Below are positions 21,780 to 29,024 of a DNA stretch of 30,661 nt, in pieces. The position numbers were made by a program, and so were the translations under genes. Location of the stretch: the IMG/VR virus record IMGVR_UViG_3300024520_000343, positions 1 to 30,661 of that record; one strand, given 5' to 3'. Each line of letters opens with the position of its first letter. Within the stretch, counting starts at the first letter, position 1. The notes under the pieces are model-generated. The model saw only the letters and a list, made by a program, of their open reading frames with translations. It made no database searches and was not told the origin of the DNA. This DNA comes from a virus.

Positions 21780-21836
21780 TTGACAACTAATCAATATTTT
21801 ATAATCATTATGAAATTATTTCCTTCAAGGAGTCAA
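21780..21836. promoter_or_regulatory. Overlapping divergent promoters at the replication genes
   Basis: Leftward: TTGACT (complement of 21831-21836), 18 bp, then CATAAT (complement of 21807-21812), pointing to the initiator gene. Rightward: TTGACA at 21780-21785 and TATAAT at 21800-21805, both perfect but only 14 bp apart, so a different -35 may be used. The two promoters share the same 57 bp and would interfere with each other. Confidence 0.55.
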
Positions 21837-21842
21837 GATAGA

Positions 21843-22127
21843 ATGATAAATCTAGATGAAGTTAAAGAAAATCCAGAAGTAAGCCTTTTGAAAGTTAGGC
21901 TCGCAAGAGAGCACAAACAGAATGAATTATTAAAGGATGAAAACACAGAATTTAAAAGTTACATAATCGATTTAGTACGAAAGCTATATCGACAGGAAGA
22001 ATTAATAAAAAAAATTAGAAGAACTAAAAAGAGCACAATTGAATTTTTAGAAAATAAGATTATGGATAATAAAAAAAAAGATAACTTAGCCGAGGCTATA
22101 CATGACTATACAGACAGAAGGCTTTAA
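21843..22127 (+). CDS. Coiled-coil early protein
   Basis: This 94-residue, highly charged helical protein (MINLDEVKENPEVSLLKVRL, LLKDENTEFKSYIIDLVRKL, RQEELIKKIRRTKKSTIEFL) is probably a coiled coil. The start is the ATG at 21843, ten bases after AAGGAG. It is the first gene of the rightward recombination operon. No family recognised. Confidence 0.55.
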   Translation: MINLDEVKENPEVSLLKVRLAREHKQNELLKDENTEFKSYIIDLVRKLYRQEELIKKIRRTKKSTIEFLENKIMDNKKKDNLAEAIHDYTDRRL

Positions 22128-22128
22128 G

Positions 22129-22347
22129 ATGATTTACAAACTTAAAAAGGAAGCGCCTGGATTTTATAAAGTTATAGTTAACAACTTTAATCGTTATGAT
22201 ATCCGAAGAACTGAAAGAGGAGTTGATCCAACCAACGTCTATTATTACGATTGGGTTGTGACCGATTTGGAGAATGAAAAAAAATATATAGATTTTGTTT
22301 CTCTTAAAGAAGCAAAAGATTTTATAAAAGAAGAACTTTTTTCATAG
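22129..22347 (+). CDS. Unknown small protein of the recT operon
   Basis: This 72-residue protein starts at the ATG one base after the previous stop, with AGAAGG upstream. It has a strand pair (YKLKKEAPGFYKVIVNNFNR), an aromatic segment (TNVYYYDWVVTDLENEKKYI) and a C-terminal helix. No family recognised. Confidence 0.55.
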   Translation: MIYKLKKEAPGFYKVIVNNFNRYDIRRTERGVDPTNVYYYDWVVTDLENEKKYIDFVSLKEAKDFIKEELFS

Positions 22348-22357
22348 GGAGTGAAAA

Positions 22358-22570
22358 ATGGATGATGATGATTGTTACCAGATTTGTGAATTTTGTTTTA
22401 ATCACACCGGAGTCTTTTGTTCATGTGCTGGTTCAAAAAAGAGCATGGAACTTGAAACTAAACGAGAGTTTTTAAATTCAACGTTTGCAGAGTTTAATAC
22501 TCTTAGCATTACAGAGTATGGCGAGAAGAAGTATTTTTTACATGAAACGGGAGTAAAAGCATGGAAATGA
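22358..22570 (+). CDS. Small cysteine-rich protein before recT
   Basis: This 70-residue protein has an N-terminal Cys cluster CYQICEFCFNHTGVFCSC (Cys at 6, 10, 13, 20, 22), enough for one zinc site in a CxxC...CxC arrangement. The rest is helical. The ribosome site is GGGAG. It overlaps the RecT gene start by 10 bases, so the two are coupled. Function unknown. Confidence 0.55.
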   Translation: MDDDDCYQICEFCFNHTGVFCSCAGSKKSMELETKREFLNSTFAEFNTLSITEYGEKKYFLHETGVKAWK

Positions 22571-23388
22571 AAAACGATTTAGAAACGACAAACAACAAAC
22601 CTTTTTTTGATCAGGAGCAGATTAGAATCTTAAAAGATAGTTGTAATATGAAAGACGCTACAGACGCAGAGTTTGCCATTTTTGGCCATATCTGTAAACG
22701 CTCGGGCCTTGACCCATTTGCTCGCCAAATTTATTCTATAAAAAGAGGTAATCGACGAACCATACAAACTGGAATTGATGGATTTCGTTTAATCGCTGAG
22801 CGGTCAGGAAATTATGCAGGCTCTACTAAAATAAGTTATTTTGACTCTGAAGGACTTCCTTTCAAAGAGGATTCGAATCGACCACCAGCTAAGGCTGAAA
22901 TCACTATCCAAAAGATTGTTGGAGGGCACGTTTGTAACTTCACTGCTGAAGCGAGGTGGTCAGAATATAATCCAGGAAATAATAGTATATGGAAAAAGAT
23001 GCCTGCGACGATGCTAGGAAAATGTGCCGAATCCCTGGCGCTAAGAAAAGCTTTTCCTGCAGACCTTTCTGGCCTTTATACACAGGAAGAGATGGCCCAA
23101 GCTGGTGGCGATGATGGAGAACATCCTCGAATTGCAAACACCATTAAGGCCATTCAGGAAATTAAAAATAAACCGAAACCTTTTAATAATGATAATTATA
23201 TCCTCTCGGTTAAAAGATTTTGCTATATGATGTCAGATCGAGGCGTTCCAAATCCAGTCCATATAATTTTAGGATACTTTAAACTTAATATTGCTGACGA
23301 TGCAACGAATAGAGATACTCTCCTAACCCTAAATGATGAGTTAAAAATTAAAATTAAAGACTGGGTAGACAAGCAAACTAAAGAATAA
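22561..23388 (+). CDS. recT: RecT/Bet family single-strand annealing protein
   Basis: This 275-residue protein anneals complementary single strands in phage recombination. The Bet-type core is clear: LDPFARQIYSIKRGNRRTIQ, TGIDGFRLIAERSGNYAGST, a WKKMPATMLGKCAESLALRK segment and AFPADLSGLYTQEEM. Length is normal for the family. No RecE/exonuclease gene adjoins it; the VRR-NUC nuclease in the leftward block is the only nuclease nearby. The second ATG (22567) is also possible. A terminator follows. Confidence 0.9.
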   Translation: MEMKNDLETTNNKPFFDQEQIRILKDSCNMKDATDAEFAIFGHICKRSGLDPFARQIYSIKRGNRRTIQTGIDGFRLIAERSGNYAGSTKISYFDSEGLPFKEDSNRPPAKAEITIQKIVGGHVCNFTAEARWSEYNPGNNSIWKKMPATMLGKCAESLALRKAFPADLSGLYTQEEMAQAGGDDGEHPRIANTIKAIQEIKNKPKPFNNDNYILSVKRFCYMMSDRGVPNPVHIILGYFKLNIADDATNRDTLLTLNDELKIKIKDWVDKQTKE

Positions 23389-23411
23389 GCTGGGATTCCC
23401 TAGCTTTCAAA

Positions 23412-23438
23412 GGAAGGGTCTATCAAATAGGCCCTTCC
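23412..23438 (+). terminator. Terminator after recT
   Basis: A 12-bp stem between 23412-23423 and 23427-23438 with a three-base loop includes one G-U pair in plus-strand RNA (a C-A mismatch on the other strand). The following bases CTCTTCAT make a weak U tract. Confidence 0.65.
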
Positions 23439-23508
23439 CTCTTCATAAAAAACTTCTTAACATATCAATATGAAATTTAAAGTGGGTAAAACATGGAGGA
23501 AGGCTTTC

Positions 23509-23853
23509 ATGCATGTACCATGTCATAAATGTGGAGAATTAACACCATCTAAAACAAAAACCTATGTTTTATGTTCACTCTGTACCCACGCCTATCTTTA
23601 TAATTTAGAGAGTATGGCCAAGGAAGCATTAAAAAAAAGCAAAGAGAATGAAAACGTAAAAAAAGAATATAATAAAATCTACTCCAGAATAAAAAGATCC
23701 AGAGATAAATTAATAGATATTCCTAGAACATTTGAAAAGAAGTCTTACACAAGAGATTGCTTAAAGTGCGAAAGAGAGTTCATTGCTTATGGCAAATTCA
23801 ATCGTTTATGTTTTAATTGTCATCAAACTAACATGGAACTAGAGGATTGGTAG
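23509..23853 (+). CDS. Two-zinc-ribbon protein
   Basis: This 114-residue protein starts at the ATG at 23509 behind GGAGGAAGG; an upstream ATG at 23470 has no ribosome site. It contains CHKCGELTPSKTKTYVLCSL then C near the start and CLKCEREFIAYGKFNRLCFN then C near the end. That makes two CxxC...CxxC zinc ribbons joined by a basic helix. The second resembles small phage zinc ribbons found near replication and regulatory genes. Probably a nucleic-acid-binding protein or late-gene regulator; no specific role can be assigned. Confidence 0.6.
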   Translation: MHVPCHKCGELTPSKTKTYVLCSLCTHAYLYNLESMAKEALKKSKENENVKKEYNKIYSRIKRSRDKLIDIPRTFEKKSYTRDCLKCEREFIAYGKFNRLCFNCHQTNMELEDW

Positions 23854-24168
23854 ATGGATAACTACAGGAAAATAAATTCATGCTCTGCTTTAGAAGAATT
23901 AAAAAGTTTAGAATTATCTAATAATTTTATTATGCCAGAGGAACTGGATCGATTAAAAAAAGCTCTAAATATAAAAAAGAAATTAACCAATCTAGGTTAT
24001 TTCATTGAGCATTACCAAAAAAAAAATGAAGTAAACGAACAACAAGCCAATCATAATTATGTGTTTATAGCAAAAAAGGATAGCTACTCCTATGGTGAAG
24101 TCGGTGATTCTTTCTACATGCCTGTTTTTAAAATCTGGAGTTGGCTACAAAAAAACGGAGAGGTTTGA
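23854..24168 (+). CDS. Unknown protein before the endolysin
   Basis: This 104-residue protein starts directly after the stop of the zinc-ribbon gene. It is helical at first (SALEELKSLELSNNFIMPEE, LDRLKKALNIKKKLTNLGYF) with a strand-rich end (NYVFIAKKDSYSYGEVGDSF). No signal peptide or membrane segment is seen. No family recognised. Confidence 0.55.
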   Translation: MDNYRKINSCSALEELKSLELSNNFIMPEELDRLKKALNIKKKLTNLGYFIEHYQKKNEVNEQQANHNYVFIAKKDSYSYGEVGDSFYMPVFKIWSWLQKNGEV

Positions 24169-24172
24169 AATT

Positions 24173-24595
24173 ATGAATTTATTCGAGCGAGATGTTAGAG
24201 ACCTGATGATTGATTATGCAAAAACTTTCATTGGGACGCCTTATATATGGGGAGGTAGCGGTGCTGGAGGTTTTGATTGTTCTGGTTTTATTCAAGAAGT
24301 TCTCAAGTGTGTGGATCTTGACCCTAAAGGTGACCAAACCGCTCAGAAGCTGTTTGAGTTTTTTTCTAAAAACGCTAAAGGCTCGGGAGTATCAGCAGGA
24401 TCTATTTTATTCTGGGGGAAAAGCAAAGAAAAGATAACTCATGTTTCTTTGGCGCTTGGGTATTTTCATCATATCGAAGCTGGGGGAGGCGGTTCAAAAA
24501 CAAGAACAGTTGAAGACGCACAGAGAACAGGTGCGATGGTAAGAATAAGACCCATTAGTTCACGAAAAGATTTAATAGGAGCAATAAAAATTTGA
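24173..24595 (+). CDS. NlpC/P60 family endolysin
   Basis: This 140-residue cysteine peptidase of the NlpC/P60 fold cuts peptidoglycan stem peptides. IGTPYIWGGSGAGGFDCSGF holds the catalytic Cys36, ITHVSLALG holds the catalytic His90, and HHIEAGG follows with the likely third polar residue (His100 or Glu102). There is no signal peptide or separate binding domain, so it needs a holin to reach the wall. It is encoded on the early-gene strand, opposite to the late chain. The start is the ATG at 24173 after GGAGAGG. It could alternatively be virion-associated, but no tail gene adjoins it on this strand. Confidence 0.85.
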   Translation: MNLFERDVRDLMIDYAKTFIGTPYIWGGSGAGGFDCSGFIQEVLKCVDLDPKGDQTAQKLFEFFSKNAKGSGVSAGSILFWGKSKEKITHVSLALGYFHHIEAGGGGSKTRTVEDAQRTGAMVRIRPISSRKDLIGAIKI

Positions 24596-24659
24596 TTTTT
24601 AAAATGATTCATGTAGAATAAATAATCATCATCCAATGGTCACTTATCAATAAAAGATC

Positions 24660-24702
24660 TGATACCGATTGGCGTACTCCCGATTTACGTCGATCGGTAT
24701 CA
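24660..24702 (+). terminator. 17-bp hairpin between convergent genes
   Basis: 24660-24676 pairs with 24686-24702 over 17 bp around a nine-base loop; two pairs are G-U in plus-strand RNA. The opposite strand has C-A mismatches there but ends in UCUUUUAUU, a better U tract. It sits between the endolysin stop (24595) and the end of the leftward gene (24703) and probably stops transcription from both sides. Confidence 0.65.
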
Positions 24703-24906
24703 TTACTTAAGTACTTCTTCATAAACATCTTTTTTTAATTTATCTGTTATTTTTTTAATTCTTTTACTCCTGCTTTTTGAATGATCCATGTCTTCTATAA
24801 ATGCCAGCCACTTCTTTTTAGTTTCTAACTTTTCGTCATTATAGTTCAACCAGCGACCGACTAAATTTAAAGCAAAAGGTAGAATAAATTCAAATATTTT
24901 CATCAT
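24703..24906 (-). CDS. Small protein with N-terminal hydrophobic helix
   Basis: This 67-residue protein has a hydrophobic start (IFEFILPFALNLVGRWL, residues about 4-20) and a long basic helix after it. It overlaps the lipoprotein gene by 4 bases (ATGA) and is the last gene of the leftward chain. It could be a membrane-anchored lysis accessory, but the hydrophobic stretch is short and amphipathic. Unrecognised. Confidence 0.5.
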   Translation of the reverse strand: MMKIFEFILPFALNLVGRWLNYNDEKLETKKKWLAFIEDMDHSKSRSKRIKKITDKLKKDVYEEVLK

Positions 24907-25598
24907 TTCCTCTCCAATATAATTTCTTCGTATCCAAAGGTTATTAATTTATGAATCTTATTTTTTTTATCTATAGAGAAAAATAAAAAAACACAATCAC
25001 CGCTTCCTACTTCATATTTAAACTTTCTTCCTCCCTTTAAAGTTATTACAGAGCAATTACTTTGAACTATTACTTTTTTTCCAAATTCAATTAATTGCGT
25101 TAATCCTTTCTTACTTTGGCAAATCGAAACGCCCTCACTTTCATAAACTTCACCATTGCAATAATTTAATGCCTGCATAGAATATTCTGGATGGTTTAAA
25201 ATAACCTCCCCGAATGAATAAACACCCTTTTGAGAAAGGGCAGTTATAAAAAGAGGGCAATCTTTTTCAATTTCTGTTGGAGTATAAAAAAATTTGTATT
25301 TCTTTTTATCTTTTAAGATTCTTTTTCTATAAAAGGCTTTTTCTAAAACAATCTCTCTATGACACGTTTCTATTTTTAGAAAATCTAAATTAAAAGGAGC
25401 AGTAACCATAATTGAGTACGATTTTCTTATGGGGGGGAGGCTTAATCCAACATAAACTTTATCATTAATATGGAAACGGAGAGTTTTTTTATAGTTTATT
25501 TTATGTTGTAAGTCTTTTCTTACAGAAGGACATCCTAATAGAAAGAATAGAACTAAAAAAATTAATTTGAAGGAGGCGTTTTCTTTAAATCTATACAT
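24903..25598 (-). CDS. Predicted phage-encoded lipoprotein
   Basis: This 231-residue protein has a type II signal peptide: basic n-region (MYRFKENASFK), hydrophobic core LIFLVLFFL and lipobox LLGC with Cys23, followed by Pro24 and Ser25. The mature part is beta-rich with several cysteines (ETCHREIVLEK, EKDCPLFITALSQKGVYSFG, YCNGEVYESEGVSICQ, SNCSVITLKGGRKF). A phage lipoprotein made late could block reinfection (like T5 Llp), or act as an outer-membrane spanin subunit; at 208 mature residues it is large for a spanin. No family recognised. Confidence 0.65.
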   Translation of the reverse strand: MYRFKENASFKLIFLVLFFLLGCPSVRKDLQHKINYKKTLRFHINDKVYVGLSLPPIRKSYSIMVTAPFNLDFLKIETCHREIVLEKAFYRKRILKDKKKYKFFYTPTEIEKDCPLFITALSQKGVYSFGEVILNHPEYSMQALNYCNGEVYESEGVSICQSKKGLTQLIEFGKKVIVQSNCSVITLKGGRKFKYEVGSGDCVFLFFSIDKKNKIHKLITFGYEEIILERK

Positions 25599-25906
25599 CG
25601 CTTAACCAAATAGCCAGCTGACAATAAAATGGAAATGGCTTCTTCAATTATAAATTCTACATTGTCGCTCTTTAAATCAAATTTTTCTGCAGCTACTGCA
25701 ATTAATTCATTTTTTTCGTCCTGGGAGATATCTTTTAACTCAGGAATGACTTCTTTCCAATTAACAGACTGGAAGGCCATTAATTCATCGGTTAAATTAA
25801 AAAAAGATCCATAGTTTTTATCAATAATAACCTTTTCAAGAACATTCCCAAGCTCCATTAAAAAATTAATCACTGGCACGAGGTTCCTTATTTTTTTTGA
25901 CTCCAT
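25562..25906 (-). CDS. Unknown acidic helical protein
   Basis: This 114-residue helical protein (IRNLVPVINFLMELGNVLEK, NWKEVIPELKDISQDEKNEL, FIIEEAISILLSAGYLVKRC) is acidic apart from its ends. Similar small helical proteins accompany the lysis cassette of many phages, but I cannot name a family. It overlaps its upstream neighbour by 41 bases and the lipoprotein gene by 37. Confidence 0.5.
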   Translation of the reverse strand: MESKKIRNLVPVINFLMELGNVLEKVIIDKNYGSFFNLTDELMAFQSVNWKEVIPELKDISQDEKNELIAVAAEKFDLKSDNVEFIIEEAISILLSAGYLVKRCIDLKKTPPSN

Positions 25907-26171
25907 TCAATGCACCCTTTTTAGTTTGATGTAACTTTAATTTAGTTCCTTCTAAATTAATTAATTCCTCTTTATATTTTACTAGCTCTTTCTTCATTTC
26001 ATCAAGGCTAGGCTTGTCTTTATTAATAACCATAAGTCTATCATAAAACCCTTTTGATATTTCTGGGTCTAAATAATAAAAGGGGACTAAATTCATTCTC
26101 TCAATTAAAATAAAAAAACAATCATCAAAAGTTAAATCAGATATTTTTTCTAACTCTGTTCTATGGGCCAT
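25866..26171 (-). CDS. Unknown protein of the late small-gene block
   Basis: This 101-residue protein begins MAHRTELEKISDLTFDDCFF, has helices (EISKGFYDRLMVINKDKPSL, EMKKELVKYKEELINLEGTK) and a basic tail (KGALNGVKKNKEP). No membrane segment. It overlaps the next gene by 41 bases in another frame. Unrecognised. Confidence 0.45.
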   Translation of the reverse strand: MAHRTELEKISDLTFDDCFFILIERMNLVPFYYLDPEISKGFYDRLMVINKDKPSLDEMKKELVKYKEELINLEGTKLKLHQTKKGALNGVKKNKEPRASD

Positions 26172-26180
26172 AAAAACCTC

Positions 26181-26456
26181 TTAGATTACTTTATAATCTT
26201 TATGGGCATAGATGGGTTTAATCTCTTTGTCTCCATTTATTTTCATAATAATAAACTTAATCATTCCCATAATTGAATTTTCAAAGTTATTCTTAAGAAA
26301 ATCTAAAAGAATTTTACCTGTAATATTGTTTTTAATTAACCAGACTGTTATATCTAAAGAATGTTTATATTTACTTATTTCGTGGGCTATAGGCATTACC
26401 CTGGGGTCTTGATCGATAACTCTTAAATAAAATTCACGCTCCGATTCAGTCATCAT
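26181..26456 (-). CDS. Unknown protein of the late small-gene block
   Basis: This 91-residue helical protein (TESEREFYLRVIDQDPRVMP, LDITVWLIKNNITGKILLDF, SIMGMIKFIIMKINGDKEIK) has a mildly hydrophobic middle but no clear transmembrane helix. Its ATG overlaps the stop of the small membrane protein before it by 4 bases (ATGA), so translation is coupled. Confidence 0.5.
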   Translation of the reverse strand: MMTESEREFYLRVIDQDPRVMPIAHEISKYKHSLDITVWLIKNNITGKILLDFLKNNFENSIMGMIKFIIMKINGDKEIKPIYAHKDYKVI

Positions 26457-26638
26457 CTTTTTCTTAACTCCAACAAATGGTTTAAAATATCTTTTTGGTT
26501 TCCTTTTATATCTTTAATTTCACTCTCTAAAAAATAAACGGTTTGTTTTAAAGACGATATATCACCCGAAAAGCCCCACATCGCCGAACACGTCCCTATT
26601 AATAAAGCGCCTATGACTGTTGAAATTACACTTTTCAT
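26453..26638 (-). CDS. Small membrane protein with coiled-coil tail
   Basis: This 61-residue protein has an N-terminal membrane helix (VISTVIGALLIGTCSAMWGF) followed by a coiled coil (DISSLKQTVYFLESEIKDIK). This is the layout of inner-membrane spanins and of some small holin-associated proteins. A strong AGGAAGG ribosome site lies upstream. Assignment to lysis is inferred from topology and neighbours. Confidence 0.5.
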   Translation of the reverse strand: MKSVISTVIGALLIGTCSAMWGFSGDISSLKQTVYFLESEIKDIKGNQKDILNHLLELRKR

Positions 26639-26651
26639 TTAACCTTCCTAG

Positions 26652-26747
26652 TTACCAATTCAAAGGGACTTTACCACTTAAAAAAGCGCATAAAGTAAAT
26701 GAGAGAGAGAGGTAAACATAAACAATCATTTCATCTTTATAATTCAT
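26652..26747 (-). CDS. 31-residue single-helix membrane protein
   Basis: This small frame is coupled to its upstream neighbour by ATGA. It encodes MNYKDEMIVYVYLSLSFTLC and ends AFLSGKVPLNW: a charged start, one membrane helix (about residues 7-24) and a short polar end. The next gene starts just after it with a good ribosome site, so the frame fills a gap that would otherwise be unexplained. A holin or antiholin-like role is possible but unproven. Confidence 0.45.
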   Translation of the reverse strand: MNYKDEMIVYVYLSLSFTLCAFLSGKVPLNW

Positions 26748-27121
26748 TTTGGAATATCTTTTTTTATTTTAGCTCTTAAAACTAAATAGGCCTTCATTTT
26801 TTCAGGACGTCCATTTTCTTTTTCTGCTATGGCCTCGAATAAAAGATGATCAATTTTTCGATATTCCGCTTTTCTATCTTCTAAAGGTTTATTTTTGGCG
26901 GCCTCGTCATCAATTTCTTTTTTGGCTTTTTCTAGGGCCAATATTTTTTTCTCAAAATCATCAAGATTATTTTTATCCCATGATTTTATCTCTTCATCAT
27001 AATGTATAAAATGACTGCTACCATTAATAATTCTTTCACGGATTCCAAACGCTTTAGAATAGCATCTATCATCTCGCATTAAGTTTTTTAATCTTTCAAT
27101 TAATTTTTCTTTTTTTTCCAT
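26744..27121 (-). CDS. Tail-fibre-adjacent protein
   Basis: This 125-residue charged helical protein is directly adjacent to the fibre gene. The C-terminal segment RKAEYRKIDHLLFEAIAEKE then GRPEKMKAYLVLRAKIKKDI resembles the conserved end (YxxIDxLLxEAxxE...GxPxKMxxYLxxRxxIKxxxP) of proteins often encoded after phage tail fibres. It may be a fibre chaperone or a virion part. Identification is by pattern and position only. Confidence 0.5.
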   Translation of the reverse strand: MEKKEKLIERLKNLMRDDRCYSKAFGIRERIINGSSHFIHYDEEIKSWDKNNLDDFEKKILALEKAKKEIDDEAAKNKPLEDRKAEYRKIDHLLFEAIAEKENGRPEKMKAYLVLRAKIKKDIPK

Positions 27122-29011
27122 TTAGTTTAACCTTGTTAATTTTACATAATTATGGGCCACATTTGTTGGTCCCGTTGCCCACCATACACCGCTTAAACCG
27201 GCCCCAACGTCTACGGTCCCCGTATAGCAATTTCCTTTCATTATAAATTCAGTTGGAACGGTAAGGTCTAAATAAAAGCTCGTTTTAAAAACGGTCGTGG
27301 AATAGTCACCACCTGAAACAATACCGGCAGCATTTGTGCCTTCAACATATGATGAAGTCGTATTATTGTATAAAACAACTTGAACATAACCGGTTGCAAT
27401 ATTTAACACTGTCGGGACCGCCATTTCACAATCATAATAACCAGGGGCAACCGTAAAGGTAGTATTCGTCCCTCCTGGCCCATCAAAAGCGCCTGACACA
27501 AACCAACTAATACCCTCGACTCCATTTACCCTTAAACTTGTCCATGAACTACCCGACGAAACATTCCCTCCATTATTCCCAAAAACGCTTCTATTAACAA
27601 CCGTACAAATTGAAAGTCTATCAATCGAATTATTCCCATCGGTAACACGACCCTCAAGGTCACTTGACGAATTATTAAAAACAATTCCAACGCACCTCCA
27701 TGGGTTATGGGGATGATACTCTCCTAAAAGATCATCTCTTTTAATTGGACCAATATCACTTATAACTCTATCGCCAGTATCTTTTAAATAAAGATAATAA
27801 TAAGTGGATGCGGTTTCTGATAAGTAAGCATCTTTAGTAACTGTTGATGCCAGGTCGGTCGTGATATTCCATTCGGGCGTATAAAGTTTAAAATCTAATT
27901 TTCCTGAATAGACATAAATATTCCCATGTAAATTACTCGCCCTACAATTAGTGGCACTCGACCTTTCAACGCCTATAGTATTAGTTGATTCATATTTTGA
28001 AAAAAAGTCCATCGACCTAGTACCAAGACAATTTGTAGCGTCCGAAAATGTAATTCCTATTAAGGTTCTATTAATTGAAACGAAGGCGCTGCCGCTATAC
28101 CTTTTCCATTGTGAAACGCTTAAATCATACCAATAGTCCCCTGTTACAGGTGAGCCAGGTTGATCAAAACTCCATACTGGATTAGAATAAGTTACGTCGG
28201 CCGTTGTCCCATCGTCTGTTAAAAAGACCCATGCAAGTTTCATTAAAGTGATAGTGTCATTATTGGCAAACTTAATTCTATTAACAGGAGCGCCACTTGA
28301 ATCTAAAAAGTGACCTCTAAAACATTGAGTAATTTCGGTTATACTTTTTACATAACCTAAAAAATATTCGTCGTTAGACCCATCATTAATTTTAAAGGCG
28401 CATATATTTCCGACAAGGCCGGTTATTTCAGAACCCATGGCATCAACCGTAATGGTTTCAAAAATAGGGTTTCTATATGGTGATGCGTATGGGTCAAGCG
28501 TTTGGGCCGCCGTAAATCTATTAACCTGCTCACCCCAATAACGTGTAGCCTCTTGGTCAACCGCCTCGCTCATATTTACAAGAGCAGTATTATTAGAAGA
28601 AGGGGCCGCTGTTAAACTTGAAACTGTTATATTAGTTGAGCATGTAACGGCCGCCCCATTAATATCAAAAACTAAATTCGTAGTAGCGCCATCAATAGTT
28701 AAAGATAAAGCCGACCCATTGGCCGTTAAATAATTTGGTTGGTTTGAACTCGCTCTAGTAGCACCCGAAACTATTCTATTGGCCGGAGAAGTAATTTGAG
28801 AAGTATCTAAGGCGCTCCCTCCAATAATTAAAGAATTAAAATAACCCGACCCCCATGGAATAGAGGCCGACCCTAAAGCCTGTCCAGAGGTTGCCGCTCC
28901 ACTTGAATTTCTACCAACAACCGTTTCCTGTAATGCTGAATTAAAATCATTAAAAAATCCCGAAGTAATTGTCTCACCTGTACTTCTTGAGGTTAACGTA
29001 CCAGTACCCAT
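27122..29011 (-). CDS. Tail fibre / receptor-binding protein
   Basis: This 629-residue protein is Ser/Thr/Gly/Asn-rich and beta-rich. The N-terminal anchor-like segment GETITSGFFNDFNSALQETV, then VGRNSSGAATSGQALGSASI, is a pattern I associate with phage fibre proteins that attach to the tail tip. The middle has repeated strand-turn units; the C-terminal third (from about 480) ends with NYVKLTRL, as in trimeric adhesin heads. It follows the tail hub gene, the standard place for the host-recognition protein. There is no reverse transcriptase or template repeat nearby that would diversify it. Confidence 0.75.
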   Translation of the reverse strand: MGTGTLTSRSTGETITSGFFNDFNSALQETVVGRNSSGAATSGQALGSASIPWGSGYFNSLIIGGSALDTSQITSPANRIVSGATRASSNQPNYLTANGSALSLTIDGATTNLVFDINGAAVTCSTNITVSSLTAAPSSNNTALVNMSEAVDQEATRYWGEQVNRFTAAQTLDPYASPYRNPIFETITVDAMGSEITGLVGNICAFKINDGSNDEYFLGYVKSITEITQCFRGHFLDSSGAPVNRIKFANNDTITLMKLAWVFLTDDGTTADVTYSNPVWSFDQPGSPVTGDYWYDLSVSQWKRYSGSAFVSINRTLIGITFSDATNCLGTRSMDFFSKYESTNTIGVERSSATNCRASNLHGNIYVYSGKLDFKLYTPEWNITTDLASTVTKDAYLSETASTYYYLYLKDTGDRVISDIGPIKRDDLLGEYHPHNPWRCVGIVFNNSSSDLEGRVTDGNNSIDRLSICTVVNRSVFGNNGGNVSSGSSWTSLRVNGVEGISWFVSGAFDGPGGTNTTFTVAPGYYDCEMAVPTVLNIATGYVQVVLYNNTTSSYVEGTNAAGIVSGGDYSTTVFKTSFYLDLTVPTEFIMKGNCYTGTVDVGAGLSGVWWATGPTNVAHNYVKLTRLN

Positions 29012-29024
29012 TTAATTCTCCTTT

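Noticed and set aside
27122-29011. Diversity-generating retroelement acting on the fibre gene
   Set aside because: No reverse transcriptase, accessory gene or template repeat occurs anywhere in the window.
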